Source: Sphingomonas edaphi (lineage in GTDB: Bacteria > Pseudomonadota > Alphaproteobacteria > Sphingomonadales > Sphingomonadaceae). From it: a stretch of 64,000 nucleotides of DNA. The position numbers and the translations under genes were made by a program. Positions 1 to 9,117 of the stretch are shown piece after piece (position 1 is the first letter of the stretch; each line of letters opens with the position of its first letter). The notes under the pieces were generated by a model. It worked only from the letters and a program-made list of their open reading frames with translations. It did not search any database and was not told the DNA's origin. The stretch lies in contig NZ_QXTF01000001.1 in the NCBI RefSeq assembly GCF_003583725.1, positions 1,240,001-1,304,000 of the forward strand, given 5' to 3'.

Positions 1-258
1 CGCGGCATCCCGATCGAGCCATTCGCAATGACTGATCTCGACCGGCCCGTCGCGCGCCGCCTCGCGTTCGTTGCCGAGACCGAGCGCATGAGCGCGCTGC
101 GCACTGATCAGCATCGGTGCGCGGCCCTTGGCATCGAGGAGATCGAGCGTCGCCTGGGTTGCAGTCTCGACCGGAAGGATGGTGCTCGACCCGACGGTCA
201 CCGCGCGGCCGGCGCGAAGCGCGGCAATTGCCTGCTCGATGGCTGGGGCCGCCGTCAA
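1..258 (-). CDS. ribA: GTP cyclohydrolase II, N-terminal part (cut by window edge)
   Basis: Only the first 86 or so codons are present. They read IEQAIAALRAGRAVTVG, then LPVETATQATLDLLD, then LISAQRAHALGLGNER and GPVEISHCEWLDRDAA. This matches the N-terminal extension of stand-alone RibA proteins of sphingomonads and relatives, which precedes the zinc-dependent GTP cyclohydrolase II domain; that domain lies outside the window. The likely start is TTG at 258, overlapping the TGA of the exonuclease gene upstream, so the two are probably co-transcribed. RibA opens GTP in the first step of riboflavin synthesis. A separate RibA fits with the degenerate RibA-like domain in ribBX at 15998. Identification is from family resemblance of a fragment. 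Confidence 0.68.
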   Translation of the reverse strand, partial: MTAAPAIEQAIAALRAGRAVTVGSSTILPVETATQATLDLLDAKGRAPMLISAQRAHALGLGNEREAARDGPVEISHCEWLDRDAA

Positions 259-1046
259 ACCTCGAGCTCGACGACCAGCGGGACATGGTCCGATGGCCGC
301 TCCGAGCCGCGGCACGGCTCCAGCACGCGATGCGCGACCGCCTGTTCCGCCAGAGTCGGACTGGCCCAGATATGGTCGAGCCGCCGTCCCCGATCGCTCG
401 CCGCCCAGTCCTGCGCCCGATAGCTCCACCAAGTGAAGTTGCGCTCGGGCGCCGGGATGAACTTGCGGCCTAAGTCGACCCAGTCATGTGCCTGCCGGAG
501 CCGTTCCAGCGTCTCGACCTCGACGGGCGTATGGCTGACCACGTCCAGCAGCGCCTTGTGGCTCCACACGTCGCATTCCAGCGGGGCAATATTAAAATCG
601 CCAACGATTAAAGTCGGCTCAGCCAACTTTTCAGACCAGCGCGTCATGCGCTCGATGAAGTCGAGCTTCTGTCCGAACTTGGGGTTGAGCGTCCGATCGG
701 GGATATCGCCGCCCGCCGGGATGTAGACATTCTCCAGGCGGATACCGCAGTTTAGGCGCGCGCCGACGTGCCGCGCCTCACCATTGTCCTGCCAGTCGTG
801 CCGCCCGCTGTCCTGTAGCGGCAGGCGCGACAAGATTGCGACGCCATGATGCATCTTCTGGCCATTAAGTTCGTGATGAACATAGCCGCGCGCATGGAAA
901 AGCGCGGCCGGAAAGACGATGTCCTGTGCCTTGGTTTCCTGAAGACAGAGGATGTCCGGTTGCTCCTCGTCGAGGAACCGCTCGACGATATGCGCACGGG
1001 CACGAACGCTGTTGATGTTCCAGGAGGCGATCTTGAGCTTGGTCAC
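255..1046 (-). CDS. xthA: Exodeoxyribonuclease III
   Basis: A 263-residue protein of the endonuclease/exonuclease/phosphatase fold. It starts VTKLKIASWNINSVR and carries ILCLQETKA (catalytic Glu), VGDFNIAP (Asp and Asn), and the C-terminal RRLDHIWAS and SDHVPLVVELE motifs with the catalytic Asp-His. It is an AP endonuclease and 3'-5' exonuclease of base-excision repair. GTG at 1046 is preferred because it places the conserved strand-1 motif at the N terminus. The frame stays open to a TTG at 1091, which would add a low-complexity 15-residue extension. It overlaps the ribA fragment by 4 bp. Confidence 0.93.
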   Translation of the reverse strand: MTKLKIASWNINSVRARAHIVERFLDEEQPDILCLQETKAQDIVFPAALFHARGYVHHELNGQKMHHGVAILSRLPLQDSGRHDWQDNGEARHVGARLNCGIRLENVYIPAGGDIPDRTLNPKFGQKLDFIERMTRWSEKLAEPTLIVGDFNIAPLECDVWSHKALLDVVSHTPVEVETLERLRQAHDWVDLGRKFIPAPERNFTWWSYRAQDWAASDRGRRLDHIWASPTLAEQAVAHRVLEPCRGSERPSDHVPLVVELEV

Positions 1047-1142
1047 GTTATTGCCGGTAGCGGAGTTTTTGTCCGTTGCAAAAGTCCCCAAGTGGCTCCG
1101 CGCACGGCGCGCCTACTCGCATCGCTCCTCCGGATTGATACG

Positions 1143-1178
1143 AAAAGGCCCTTGCTCCGGGGGCATGGAGCAAGGGCC
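1143..1178 (-). terminator. Rho-independent terminator downstream of lolA
   Basis: A perfect 12-bp stem pairs 1147-1158 (GGCCCTTGCTCC) with 1167-1178 (GGAGCAAGGGCC) around an 8-nt loop. Read on the minus strand, the stem is followed by TTTTCG. It lies in the 260-bp gap between the end of lolA and the start of xthA, in the right direction to end an ftsK-lolA transcript. The rest of the gap shows nothing I recognise. Confidence 0.85.
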
Positions 1179-1306
1179 GACCAAGCGTTCGTCACGCAAG
1201 GCGATCATTGCGTAACCCGGGTAACAGGGGGAAACCCCGGCGGACAACGATCTAGCCTGACGGATAGCTCAACGAAGCTGTCGCCAAGCTTAACCGTTTT
1301 CGATTG

Positions 1307-1930
1307 CTACGCTTTTTTGCGCTTCGGCTCCGCATAGTTAAACGCGCTATCCGGTACCCCGACGTTGTAGCGCTGGTTGGAGAGGCGTACCGTCGTCTTC
1401 TTGTTCTGCGCGTCGATCGCCGTCCAGCCTTCGAGGCGGAGGCCGCCCGGTGCGCCCGGCGAGCGCTGGAAGGCGAGCACCAGCGTGCCGAATTCCGGCC
1501 GGCGCGCATCGCGAGCGCGAACGACTACGACCTGCGGGCTATCGCTTGGCTGGATGCGCGCGATTCGGCCCAGGTCCGGATTGGGCGACAGCAGGACGGC
1601 GAGCGGTGACTTGGAAATCGGCCAGCTCGACTTCTGCCCGACGTCATAATCAATGAAGCTCAGTGTCTTGCCATTGGCGACCAGCAGCATATTGACCCCG
1701 CCGCCATATGCGAATCGGATCTTGCCCGGGCGCTTGAGTTGCAGGGTTCCGGCCATTTGCCGGCCCTTGCCGTCGGTCTGAAGGAAGTTGGCGGTCATCG
1801 ACGTCGTCGCCGCAAGGCTCGCCTCGACCATCTTGAGGTCGGCCGAATTCGCTGCGGGGGCGGGCGCCGCCACGGTCGCGACCAGCGCTATCGGTATGAA
1901 GGCGCGCGCGAAGTTGGTGGCAAAACTCAT
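1307..1930 (-). CDS. lolA: Outer-membrane lipoprotein carrier protein LolA
   Basis: A 207-residue exported protein. Residues 1-27 form a signal peptide (RAFIPIALVATVAAPAPAA). The mature part has the family pattern: an early MTANFLQTDGKG segment, then LQLKRPGKIRFAYG and LSFIDYDVGQKSSWPI, forming the half-barrel that holds lipoprotein acyl chains. LolA carries lipoproteins across the periplasm from LolCDE to LolB. The C terminus is basic (EPKRKKA). It follows ftsK by 88 bp on the same strand and is followed by a strong terminator, so it is probably the last gene of an ftsK-lolA unit. Confidence 0.9.
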   Translation of the reverse strand: MSFATNFARAFIPIALVATVAAPAPAANSADLKMVEASLAATTSMTANFLQTDGKGRQMAGTLQLKRPGKIRFAYGGGVNMLLVANGKTLSFIDYDVGQKSSWPISKSPLAVLLSPNPDLGRIARIQPSDSPQVVVVRARDARRPEFGTLVLAFQRSPGAPGGLRLEGWTAIDAQNKKTTVRLSNQRYNVGVPDSAFNYAEPKRKKA

Positions 1931-1987
1931 GTCATTCTCCGTCAGGTTCGATTGTCGCCCGTCATGGCGCTCGGGCCTTGAATGCCT

Positions 1988-2017
1988 CCTGAACCCATGG
2001 GTTCCCTGGCGTTCAGG
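1988..2017. repeat. Nested inverted repeats between ftsK and lolA
   Basis: The ftsK-lolA spacer contains the perfect palindrome GAACCCATGGGTTC (1991-2004), flanked by a wider inverted pair CCTGAAC (1988-1994) and GTTCAGG (2011-2017). The wider pair could form a short hairpin just after the ftsK stop. There is no T-run, so it is not a classical terminator; it could be an RNA-processing site or a protein site. Confidence 0.35.
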
Positions 2018-2018
2018 C

Positions 2019-4355
2019 TCAGATGGGGTGTCCCTCGGTGTCGATCAGGACCTCGCGCCGGCCGACATGGTCTGGTTGGCCGACCAGCCCGTCCTTCTCC
2101 ATCCGCTCGATCAGGCGAGCCGCGCTGTTGTAGCCGACCCGCATCTGCCGCTGCAGGTAGCTGGTCGAGGCCTTCTGGCTTTCCGCGACGATCTGGATTG
2201 CTTTGCGGTACAGCTGAGTCTCGGGGTCGTCGTCGCCGACAGGCTGCCCGTCGAACAGATATCCCCCGTCCTCTGGCTCTTCCGTAACGGCCTGAATATA
2301 GTCGGGCACGCCCTGCCGACGCCAATGCTCGGCAACGGCCCGCACTTCCTCGTCGCTGACGAAGGGGCCATGGACGCGCAGGATTTGCTTGCCGCCGGGC
2401 ATATACAGCATGTCGCCTTTGCCGAGCAGTTGCTCCGCGCCCTGTTCGCCAAGGATGGTGCGCGAATCGATCTTGCTGGTCACCTGGAAACTGATTCGGG
2501 TCGGCAGGTTCGCCTTAATGACGCCGGTGATGACGTCGACCGACGGGCGCTGCGTCGCCATGATGAGATGGATGCCGGCCGCGCGTGCCTTTTGCGCTAG
2601 CCGCTGGATGAGGAATTCCACCTCCTTGCCCGCCGTCATCATCAGATCGGCCAGCTCGTCGACCACCACGACGATCTGCGGCAGGATTTCATATTCCAGT
2701 TCTTCGGTTTCGTAGACCGGCTGACCGGTATCGGCATCGTAACCGGTCTGCACCCGCCGGCCGAGGCGCGATCCCTTGGCCTTGGCGTCGCGCACCTTGG
2801 CGTTGAAGCTGGCCAATTGGCGGACGCCAAGGCTCGCCATCATCCGATAGCGTTCTTCCATCTGCTCGACGGTCCATTTCAACGCGCGGATCGCCTTGCC
2901 GGGCTCGGTGACGACCGGCGCCAGCAGGTGGGGGATGTCGTCGTAAATGCTCAGTTCCAGCATCTTCGGATCGATCATGATCATCCGGCACTCGTCCGGA
3001 CTCATCCGGTACAGCAGCGACAGGATCATGCAGTTGAGGCCGACCGACTTGCCCGAACCTGTTGTGCCGGCGACCAGCAGGTGCGGCATCGGCGCCAGGT
3101 CAGCGATGACCGGATCGCCGCTGATATTCTTTCCCAGGATCAGGGGCAGGGACATGTTCTGGTCTTCGAACGCCTGGCTGCCGATCAGTTCGGAAAGGCT
3201 GACCGTCTCGCGTTTCTGATTGGGAAGCTCGATGCCGATCACACTTCGGCCCGGAATGGTTGCGACGCGCGCAGACAAGGCCGACATGTTGCGGGCAATG
3301 TCGTCGGCCAGCTGGATGACCCGGCTGGCCTTGATGCCGCTTGCCGGCTCCAGTTCGTACATGGTGACCACGGGCCCGGGGCGAACCTCGACGATGTCGC
3401 CGCGTACGTGGAAATCCTCCAGCACGCTTTCCAGCAGCCGGGCGTTCCGCTCCAGCCCGGCGCGGTCGATGGTATTCTTACCCTTTTCCGGCGCCGCTGC
3501 GAGCAAGTCGAGCGCGGGCAGCTGAAAATTGTCTCCGAGTGCAAGGCTCGCCTGGCCGGCGCCTGCGACCTTGCCCTTGCGGGCTCCGGGCTTGGCTGCG
3601 GGGGCGATGGCCTTGGCAGGTTCGGTGACCGCGACCGCAGGGCGGGACCGTGGCGGCGCCGCGACAGTTTCGCCGTCGTCGTTCCGGACTTCGCGCGTCC
3701 GGCGCGGGCGAGGCGCGGCAACGCGGTCGCGCTTCAGCTTTTCGGCGGCCCAATCCTTCTCCTCCGGGCGAATACCCAGCGCCAGCCAGCCGACAACGAA
3801 TCCGCCAAGGGTGAGCAGGGCCATCAGGGCCAGCCGCAATGGGCCCTCGATTGCCGGATTGTTCGCCAGGCTGACTGCCGCCTCAACTCCATAGGCGCCG
3901 CCCAAGCCCAGTACTCCGCCATAGCCCGCCGGAAGCCCCGATACCGCGGTCCCTGCGTACAACCCCAAGGCCATCCCGATCAGGCCGACACCCAGCGCGG
4001 CGATCAGCAGCGCTCGGCCTATTCGGCCGGTGTCGACGCCGCGCACCATGCGCAGCCCCGCAAGCGCGATGAGCGGCAGGAAAAGAGCGGCGGCTGGCCC
4101 GAACAGGAACAGCAGCGCGTCACTTGAATAGGCACCGAAACTGCCCATCCAGTTGGTCGGCGGTCCGCCGGCGGCAGTCGTCAGGCTGGGATCAACGCTG
4201 TTATGCGTCACCAGCGACACGCCCAGCGCAATCGCCAGCGCGACCAGCGCCACGCCAGCGGTCTTGCGTACGAACGACCGGATCGACGCCGACAAGGTCT
4301 CGCGCCAGTCGGGCCCAAGATCTTTCTTTTGCGCACGCTGCGCCGCCGTCGCCAT
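2019..4355 (-). CDS. ftsK: DNA translocase FtsK
   Basis: 778 residues. Four hydrophobic segments (about residues 33-50, 79-103, 112-132 and 174-195) anchor the N terminus in the septal membrane. A basic, Pro/Ala-rich linker runs to about residue 290. The RecA-like motor has Walker A GTTGSGKS (430-437) and Walker B IVVVVDEL (561-568). The last 65 residues form the winged-helix gamma domain (QRQMRVGYNSAARLIERME) that reads KOPS orientation sites. The protein pumps chromosomes through the septum and helps dimer resolution. The start MATAAQRAQKKDLG at 4355 is the first Met before the membrane part; the open frame extends further upstream into the region divergent to ubiH. The linker is short, as is common in alphaproteobacteria. 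Confidence 0.96.
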   Translation of the reverse strand: MATAAQRAQKKDLGPDWRETLSASIRSFVRKTAGVALVALAIALGVSLVTHNSVDPSLTTAAGGPPTNWMGSFGAYSSDALLFLFGPAAALFLPLIALAGLRMVRGVDTGRIGRALLIAALGVGLIGMALGLYAGTAVSGLPAGYGGVLGLGGAYGVEAAVSLANNPAIEGPLRLALMALLTLGGFVVGWLALGIRPEEKDWAAEKLKRDRVAAPRPRRTREVRNDDGETVAAPPRSRPAVAVTEPAKAIAPAAKPGARKGKVAGAGQASLALGDNFQLPALDLLAAAPEKGKNTIDRAGLERNARLLESVLEDFHVRGDIVEVRPGPVVTMYELEPASGIKASRVIQLADDIARNMSALSARVATIPGRSVIGIELPNQKRETVSLSELIGSQAFEDQNMSLPLILGKNISGDPVIADLAPMPHLLVAGTTGSGKSVGLNCMILSLLYRMSPDECRMIMIDPKMLELSIYDDIPHLLAPVVTEPGKAIRALKWTVEQMEERYRMMASLGVRQLASFNAKVRDAKAKGSRLGRRVQTGYDADTGQPVYETEELEYEILPQIVVVVDELADLMMTAGKEVEFLIQRLAQKARAAGIHLIMATQRPSVDVITGVIKANLPTRISFQVTSKIDSRTILGEQGAEQLLGKGDMLYMPGGKQILRVHGPFVSDEEVRAVAEHWRRQGVPDYIQAVTEEPEDGGYLFDGQPVGDDDPETQLYRKAIQIVAESQKASTSYLQRQMRVGYNSAARLIERMEKDGLVGQPDHVGRREVLIDTEGHPI

Positions 4356-4458
4356 GACGTCATTTCCCCCGGATAAACATTTGTTCGCTAATTGTGCCTT
4401 CGGGCGGACTCCGGGGCAAGACTTCCATCGGTGCCGCCTGCAGGATAGGGGATGGGTG

Positions 4459-5676
4459 ATGCAGCGAAGCGACGTAATCATCCTCGGCGGCGGCCTGGTC
4501 GGGCTGGCCCTGGCGGCTGCTCTCGATGCGAGCGGCCTTACCTCCATCGTCGTCGATCCCGCCGATCCCGCCTTGCGCAAGCAGGCCTCGTTCGACGGGC
4601 GCACCAGCGCACTGTCATCCTCTTCGAAGCGCATGTTCGACACGATCGGGATCAGCGACCATTTCCCAGCGGCTGGCTGCCCGATTCGCCGGATAGAGGT
4701 AGCCGACGGGCTGGATCCCGGCGGACTAGTCTTCGACCCGGGCGACGACGACGAGCCGCTGGGCTGGATGAATGAGAATCGGAACCTCCACGCCGCCCTT
4801 CTGGCGCGTGCCGAGGCCGGGAAGCATATTTCCCTCCACTGGAAGGCGCGGCCGGCCTCCATCGATCGCGACGAGCATGGCGTGACGGTCCGGCTTGACG
4901 ATGGAACGGAGCTTCGCGCCGCCCTGCTGGTCGCCGCCGAAGGGCGCAATTCGCCAATGCGCGAAGCCGCGGGGATTCGCGTCGCACGGTGGAAGTATGA
5001 TCATGCGGCGATCGTCTCGACACTTCGCCACGAAAAGCCGCACGACAATGTGGCCTATGAAATTTTCTATCCGGCGGGTCCGTTTGCGCTTCTGCCGATG
5101 ACCGACGACAATGGCTGCCACCGCTCGGCGATTGTCTGGTCGGTGTCGAAGGACGATGCACCGGGCCTCCTGTCGCTAAGCGACGCGGATTTCGCGGCCG
5201 AGGCACAGGCGGCGATGGGCGGGTTCCTCGGCAAGATCGAAATGCTCGCACCACGGTCGAGCTATCCGCTCGGCTTCCACCATGCAGCCCGGATCACCGA
5301 CCATCGCCTCGCGCTCGTCGGCGACGCTGCGCATGGCATCCATCCGATCGCCGGGCAGGGCGTGAACCTCGGCTATCGCGATGCAGCGGCCCTGGCGCAG
5401 GTGCTGGTTGAAGGCGCCCGGCTCGGGCTTGACCTCGGCGACCAGCAGTTGCTTGACCGCTACCAGCGATGGCGCGGGCTAGACACCTTCATGGTCAGCT
5501 TGGCGACCGATGGTTTGACCCGCATATACGGGGTTCCCGGCAAGACGGCGTCGAAGGTGCGCCGCTTCGGCATGGGCGTTATCAACCGCATCGGCCCGAT
5601 CAAGGACCGACTGATGGCCGAAGCGCGCGGTACCAGCGGCGACTTGCCGCTCCTGCTGCGCGGGCTGCCGATCTAA
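4459..5676 (+). CDS. ubiH: UbiH/UbiF-family FAD monooxygenase (ubiquinone hydroxylase)
   Basis: 405 residues. It opens with the Rossmann dinucleotide motif VIILGGGLVGLALA, has the middle motif LLVAAEGRNSPMREAAGI, and near residue 288 the second FAD motif LALVGDAAHGIHPIAGQG, followed by NLGYRDAAALA. These are the hallmarks of the UbiH/UbiF/COQ6 class that hydroxylates the ring of ubiquinone precursors. Start ATG 4459 sits directly before the flavin motif; upstream in-frame codons cross the ftsK promoter side and are unlikely. It is divergent from ftsK. Which ring position it hydroxylates cannot be told from sequence. Confidence 0.88.
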   Translation: MQRSDVIILGGGLVGLALAAALDASGLTSIVVDPADPALRKQASFDGRTSALSSSSKRMFDTIGISDHFPAAGCPIRRIEVADGLDPGGLVFDPGDDDEPLGWMNENRNLHAALLARAEAGKHISLHWKARPASIDRDEHGVTVRLDDGTELRAALLVAAEGRNSPMREAAGIRVARWKYDHAAIVSTLRHEKPHDNVAYEIFYPAGPFALLPMTDDNGCHRSAIVWSVSKDDAPGLLSLSDADFAAEAQAAMGGFLGKIEMLAPRSSYPLGFHHAARITDHRLALVGDAAHGIHPIAGQGVNLGYRDAAALAQVLVEGARLGLDLGDQQLLDRYQRWRGLDTFMVSLATDGLTRIYGVPGKTASKVRRFGMGVINRIGPIKDRLMAEARGTSGDLPLLLRGLPI

Positions 5677-5713
5677 CTGGCGGCTCGCCCGTCCTGGACC
5701 AGCTGCGTGCAAC

Positions 5714-6346
5714 CTACTGAAGTGTCTGGCCGACGTCTGCGCCGCCGGGCGCTAACCGCTGAAACTGCATCAGCTGCACCACCAGGTCGGCGCGTCCCGA
5801 CAAGGTCGGTTCCTCCAGCAGCGCCTGCTTTGCGCCCGGATCGAATGGCGCGACCTGCGCGATGGCATTGACGAGCATCTCGTCGTCCAGTTGCCCAACC
5901 GCGCCCCAATCGACTGCCAACCCCAGCGCATCGCCGAATCGCCGTGCCTCGCGCTCCACCTCGGCACGCTGGATCAGCGCCAGCGGCCCAGGTTCCGAAT
6001 CATCATAGGCGGCCAGGTCGACGTCCGCCTGCCTGTAATCGGTGCCTAGGTCCCGCTCGGCAATCAGCCGGAAACGGTTGGATCCCTGCAGCACGATGTT
6101 AAACCGGCCGTCGTCCAGTTCCTCAGCGCCGACGATCTCGCCGACACAGCCTGTCTGGAACAGGGGCGGGGGCTCGCCGCTGCCCGATGGCTGGATCATC
6201 CCGATCCGCGCTTGCCCGGCCAGCGCATCGCGGACCATGTCGCGATAGCGCGGCTCGAAAATGTGCAGCGGCAACTGCGCCCGCGGAAACAGGATTGCCC
6301 CCGCCAACGGGAACAGCGGGATGCGCGCCGGCTTCGAACCCATCAT
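5714..6346 (-). CDS. LON substrate-binding (N-terminal) domain protein
   Basis: 210 residues made up only of the LON N-terminal domain: MMGSKPARIPLFPLAGAI, then LPLHIFEPRYRDMVRDAL, then GCVGEIVGAEELDDGR and NRFRLI. There is no ATPase or protease domain. Such stand-alone proteins are common next to thioredoxin-like chaperones in alphaproteobacteria; the family is presumed to bind unfolded protein but its role is not established. Its ATG (6346) overlaps the upstream thioredoxin stop by 4 bp, so the two are translationally coupled. The convergent ubiH gene ends 37 bp away with no obvious terminator between. Confidence 0.86.
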   Translation of the reverse strand: MMGSKPARIPLFPLAGAILFPRAQLPLHIFEPRYRDMVRDALAGQARIGMIQPSGSGEPPPLFQTGCVGEIVGAEELDDGRFNIVLQGSNRFRLIAERDLGTDYRQADVDLAAYDDSEPGPLALIQRAEVEREARRFGDALGLAVDWGAVGQLDDEMLVNAIAQVAPFDPGAKQALLEEPTLSGRADLVVQLMQFQRLAPGGADVGQTLQ

Positions 6347-7248
6347 GTGAATAGTAGCGCCGATAGCCGGCGCCGGATGGCCCGACCCCACGGGTCCTCA
6401 AAGCCGACGGCTTCCAACATCTGCAGCAGGCGGCTTCGCGCCGCGCCCTCGTTCCACTCGCGGTCGCGCCCGATGATTTCCAGCAAAGCATCCGCCGCGC
6501 CGTCGCGGTCGCCTGCTGACAACTTTGCCTGCGCAATCGCGAAGCGCGCTTCATGGTCGTCGGGATTGGATGCCAGCCGCGCCTCCTCGGCTGATACATC
6601 GGCGAACGGCGTCGCGGACACGTCCAATGCTGCTTGCGCGCGCGCAATCGCGGAATGCTTCAGGACTTGCTCGTCCAGCCCTGTCAGCAGTGCCCGCGCC
6701 TCGTCGATCTTCCCGCTGGCAATCATCGCCCGCGCCAGACCGCCAATCACGAGGGGATTTGCCGGGTCCATATCTCGGATCTGGGCGAAGATGGACTCCG
6801 CCCGCGCGGCATCGCCCTCGCGTAGCGTTTGCTCTCCCATTTCCACCAGCGGCTCGATTTGCGCTGCCAGGTCCTGCGCCTCGCCCTTGACCGGCAATTG
6901 TCCCAGCAGCTGATCGAGCGCCCGTTTCAGCTGCCCCTCGGTCCGATAATTGGTGAGATCCGCGACCGGTTGCCCCTGGAATATCGCGTAGACCGTCGGG
7001 ATCGACTGGATGCGGAATTGTGCCGCTATGAGCTTGTCGGCGTCGACATCAACCTTGGTGAGCAGAACGCCCTTGTCGGCATAATCGGCGGCAACTTTCT
7101 CTAGCACCGGGGCCAGCTGCTTGCACGGCCCACACCACTCCGCCCAGAAATCCAGGATGACGAGGCTGGTCATCGACGGGTCGAGCACCTCGCGTTGGAA
7201 ACGCTCGATCGCCTCGCGCTCGGCTTCGGTTACGCCCAATGTCGCCAC
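6343..7248 (-). CDS. CnoX-like chaperedoxin (thioredoxin-TPR protein)
   Basis: 301 residues. The N-terminal thioredoxin domain has the active site WCGPC (Cys39/Cys42), cis-Pro motif QSIPTVYAI, and a long C-terminal helical repeat region (about residues 135-301). This is the YbbN/CnoX layout. Unlike E. coli CnoX, both active-site cysteines are present, as in Caulobacter CnoX, so it may have reductase as well as holdase activity. Start GTG 7248 is supported by AAGGAG seven bases upstream; the longer in-frame ATG at 7362 lacks this. It is coupled to the LON-domain gene, suggesting a shared proteostasis role. Confidence 0.88.
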   Translation of the reverse strand: MATLGVTEAEREAIERFQREVLDPSMTSLVILDFWAEWCGPCKQLAPVLEKVAADYADKGVLLTKVDVDADKLIAAQFRIQSIPTVYAIFQGQPVADLTNYRTEGQLKRALDQLLGQLPVKGEAQDLAAQIEPLVEMGEQTLREGDAARAESIFAQIRDMDPANPLVIGGLARAMIASGKIDEARALLTGLDEQVLKHSAIARAQAALDVSATPFADVSAEEARLASNPDDHEARFAIAQAKLSAGDRDGAADALLEIIGRDREWNEGAARSRLLQMLEAVGFEDPWGRAIRRRLSALLFT

Positions 7249-7393
7249 GCCATACTCCTTGCTTGCGGTGCCGTCCGCATATGGGCCTCGCGCACTTTGG
7301 CGGCAAGCCGATGACATCAGGGGTTGCGGGACTGAAAAGGCGATGCTAGGCGCCCGCTCCACCCGATCGGAACATCCTTTCCGGTCCGCCAGA

Positions 7394-7468
7394 GCGGGCG
7401 TAGCTCAGGGGTAGAGCACAACCTTGCCAAGGTTGGGGTCGAGGGTTCGAATCCCTTCGCCCGCTCCA
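7394..7468 (+). tRNA. tRNA-Gly (anticodon GCC)
   Basis: Acceptor arms GCGGGCG (7394-7400) and CGCCCGC (7458-7464) pair perfectly. The D-arm is TAGCTCAGGGGTAGAGCA. The anticodon stem CAACC/GGTTG holds loop TTGCCAA with anticodon GCC. The T-arm is GAGGGTTCGAATCCCTTC. The discriminator U is followed by an encoded CCA (7466-7468). Confidence 0.97.
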
Positions 7469-7493
7469 GACATTCCTTCGAAATTTGCTGTAT

Positions 7494-8069
7494 TCAGGCG
7501 GGTTCGACCGTCAGGTAGCCGGCGTCGCTCGGCTTCAGCAACTCGCTACTCGGAACGGCGGGGTCCAGCCACCGCGACCAGTCCCTCGGCGGCAGCAGTA
7601 CAATCTGTCGTCGATGGAAGGGTGCAACGTCAGGACCGGGCTCTGCCGTCAGCAGGGTGAACGCCTCGCCGACCTGCGGATGCGCGCACAAAATCCCCGC
7701 GATCCCCAGCAGACCACCATCGGCTGGCTTGAACAACCAGCGGTCCTTGCGTTTCTTCTTCGGGTCTTCAGGCGCGGTGTACTCGTAAAAGCCGTCGGCA
7801 ATGACGAGGCCCCGGTTGCGAGCGAAGTTTCGGCCTTCCGACCGAAGGTTGTAGAGCGGCTTGCCGGTCGCCTGCGGCCAGCTCCAGCGGCGGATGACCA
7901 ATTCAGGCCCTGAGACGCCTGCCCGGACGATAGCGCCGGGATCCGTGATGTGGACGTCACGCGGCTCTAGGTTCGGGATGCCTTCCGGGAACGACAGCTT
8001 CGTTCCCATTCCAGCAAAAATCTGCCGGATTGCGTCGCTTCCCTTGTGCAGGCGGTAGAGGTTGCACAT
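7494..8069 (-). CDS. SRAP (YedK/HMCES-type) abasic-site protein
   Basis: 191 residues beginning MCNLYRLHKG, so Cys2 is exposed as the catalytic residue after Met removal. The other SRAP markers are present: LYNLRSEGRNF (Asn), DGFYEYTAPE (catalytic Glu), and PFHRRQIVLLPP (His). These proteins form a thiazolidine crosslink to abasic sites in single-stranded DNA and shield them. It is 18 bp upstream of nothing on its own strand except the tRNA, which faces it; prs lies just upstream on the same strand but its stop is only 19 bp away, so read-through from prs is likely. Confidence 0.92.
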   Translation of the reverse strand: MCNLYRLHKGSDAIRQIFAGMGTKLSFPEGIPNLEPRDVHITDPGAIVRAGVSGPELVIRRWSWPQATGKPLYNLRSEGRNFARNRGLVIADGFYEYTAPEDPKKKRKDRWLFKPADGGLLGIAGILCAHPQVGEAFTLLTAEPGPDVAPFHRRQIVLLPPRDWSRWLDPAVPSSELLKPSDAGYLTVEPA

Positions 8070-8087
8070 CCGCCTGACTGCCTAACT

Positions 8088-9020
8088 CTAGTCGAACAGG
8101 CTGGAAACGGAGCTTTCGTCCGCGATCCGGTGGATGGCTTCGCCAAACAGGGGCGCGATCGACAGGCGGCGAATCTTGTGCTCGTCGCCGACACCCTCGC
8201 GGTAGATCGAGTCAGTGACGACCAGTTCCGTCAGCACACTAGCCTCGACGCGCGATTCAGCCGCGCCGGACAATACGCCGTGACTGCAATAGGCGATTAC
8301 CTCGGTTGCGCCCTGTTCCTTCAGGGCGGCGGCTGCGTTGCACAGCGTTCCCGCCGAATCCACGATGTCGTCGACCAGCACGCAGCAATGGCCTTCGACG
8401 TCGCCGATGATGTTCATCACTTCCGATTCGCCGGCGCGCTCGCGGCGCTTGTCGACGATGGCCAGCGGGGCGTTGTCCAGCCGCTTGGCCAGACTGCGCG
8501 CGCGAACCACACCGCCGACGTCGGGGGAAACCACCATCAGTTTCTTGCCAGAATGCCGCGCCTGGATGTCGGCGGCCATGACTGGCGCCGCCCAAAGATT
8601 GTCGGTTGGGATGTCAAAGAAGCCTTGGATCTGACCGGCGTGGAGATCCATCGTCAACACGCGATCCGCACCGGCGGTGGTGATGAGATTGGCCACCAGC
8701 TTCGCCGAAATCGGCGTGCGCGGACCGGGTTTTCGGTCCTGCCGCGCGTAGCCGAAGTATGGAATGACTGCCGTGATCCGCTTGGCCGACGCCCGCTTCA
8801 GCGCGTCGATGCAAATCAGAAGCTCCATCAGATTGTCGTTCGTCGGATAGCTGGTCGACTGCACGACAAAGACATCCTCGCCGCGCACATTCTCGTGGAT
8901 TTCGACGAAGACTTCCTCGTCGGCGAAGCGGCGGACGCTGGCCTGCGTCAACGGAAGCTCCAAATAGTCGGCGATTGATTTCGCCAACGGCAGGTTCGAA
9001 TTCCCGGCAAGAAGCTTCAT
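8088..9020 (-). CDS. prs: Ribose-phosphate pyrophosphokinase
   Basis: 310 residues. It has the N-terminal [19 protein letters not shown], the ATP-binding flexible loop [20 protein letters not shown], the PP-binding [18 protein letters not shown], and the PRPP signature [13 protein letters not shown]. It makes PRPP from ribose 5-phosphate and ATP for purine, pyrimidine, His, Trp and NAD synthesis. Full length for the family. It is divergent from nadE, which uses a PRPP-derived precursor, with a 97-bp spacer between the starts. Confidence 0.97.
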   Translation of the reverse strand: MKLLAGNSNLPLAKSIADYLELPLTQASVRRFADEEVFVEIHENVRGEDVFVVQSTSYPTNDNLMELLICIDALKRASAKRITAVIPYFGYARQDRKPGPRTPISAKLVANLITTAGADRVLTMDLHAGQIQGFFDIPTDNLWAAPVMAADIQARHSGKKLMVVSPDVGGVVRARSLAKRLDNAPLAIVDKRRERAGESEVMNIIGDVEGHCCVLVDDIVDSAGTLCNAAAALKEQGATEVIAYCSHGVLSGAAESRVEASVLTELVVTDSIYREGVGDEHKIRRLSIAPLFGEAIHRIADESSVSSLFD

Positions 9021-9117
9021 TTATGACGGTCCCGTGTCGCTGGCCCCGCCGCCCCTTAGAAAGGCCCGCCGCTAAGGGCAAGGTTGCGCGGCTATTGCCA
9101 GCCGCTAAACCGGCGCG

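Noticed and set aside
2817-4127. 436-codon plus-strand frame across ftsK
   Set aside because: The FtsK frame has Walker motifs and the gamma domain; the opposite frame has none and no ribosome-binding site.
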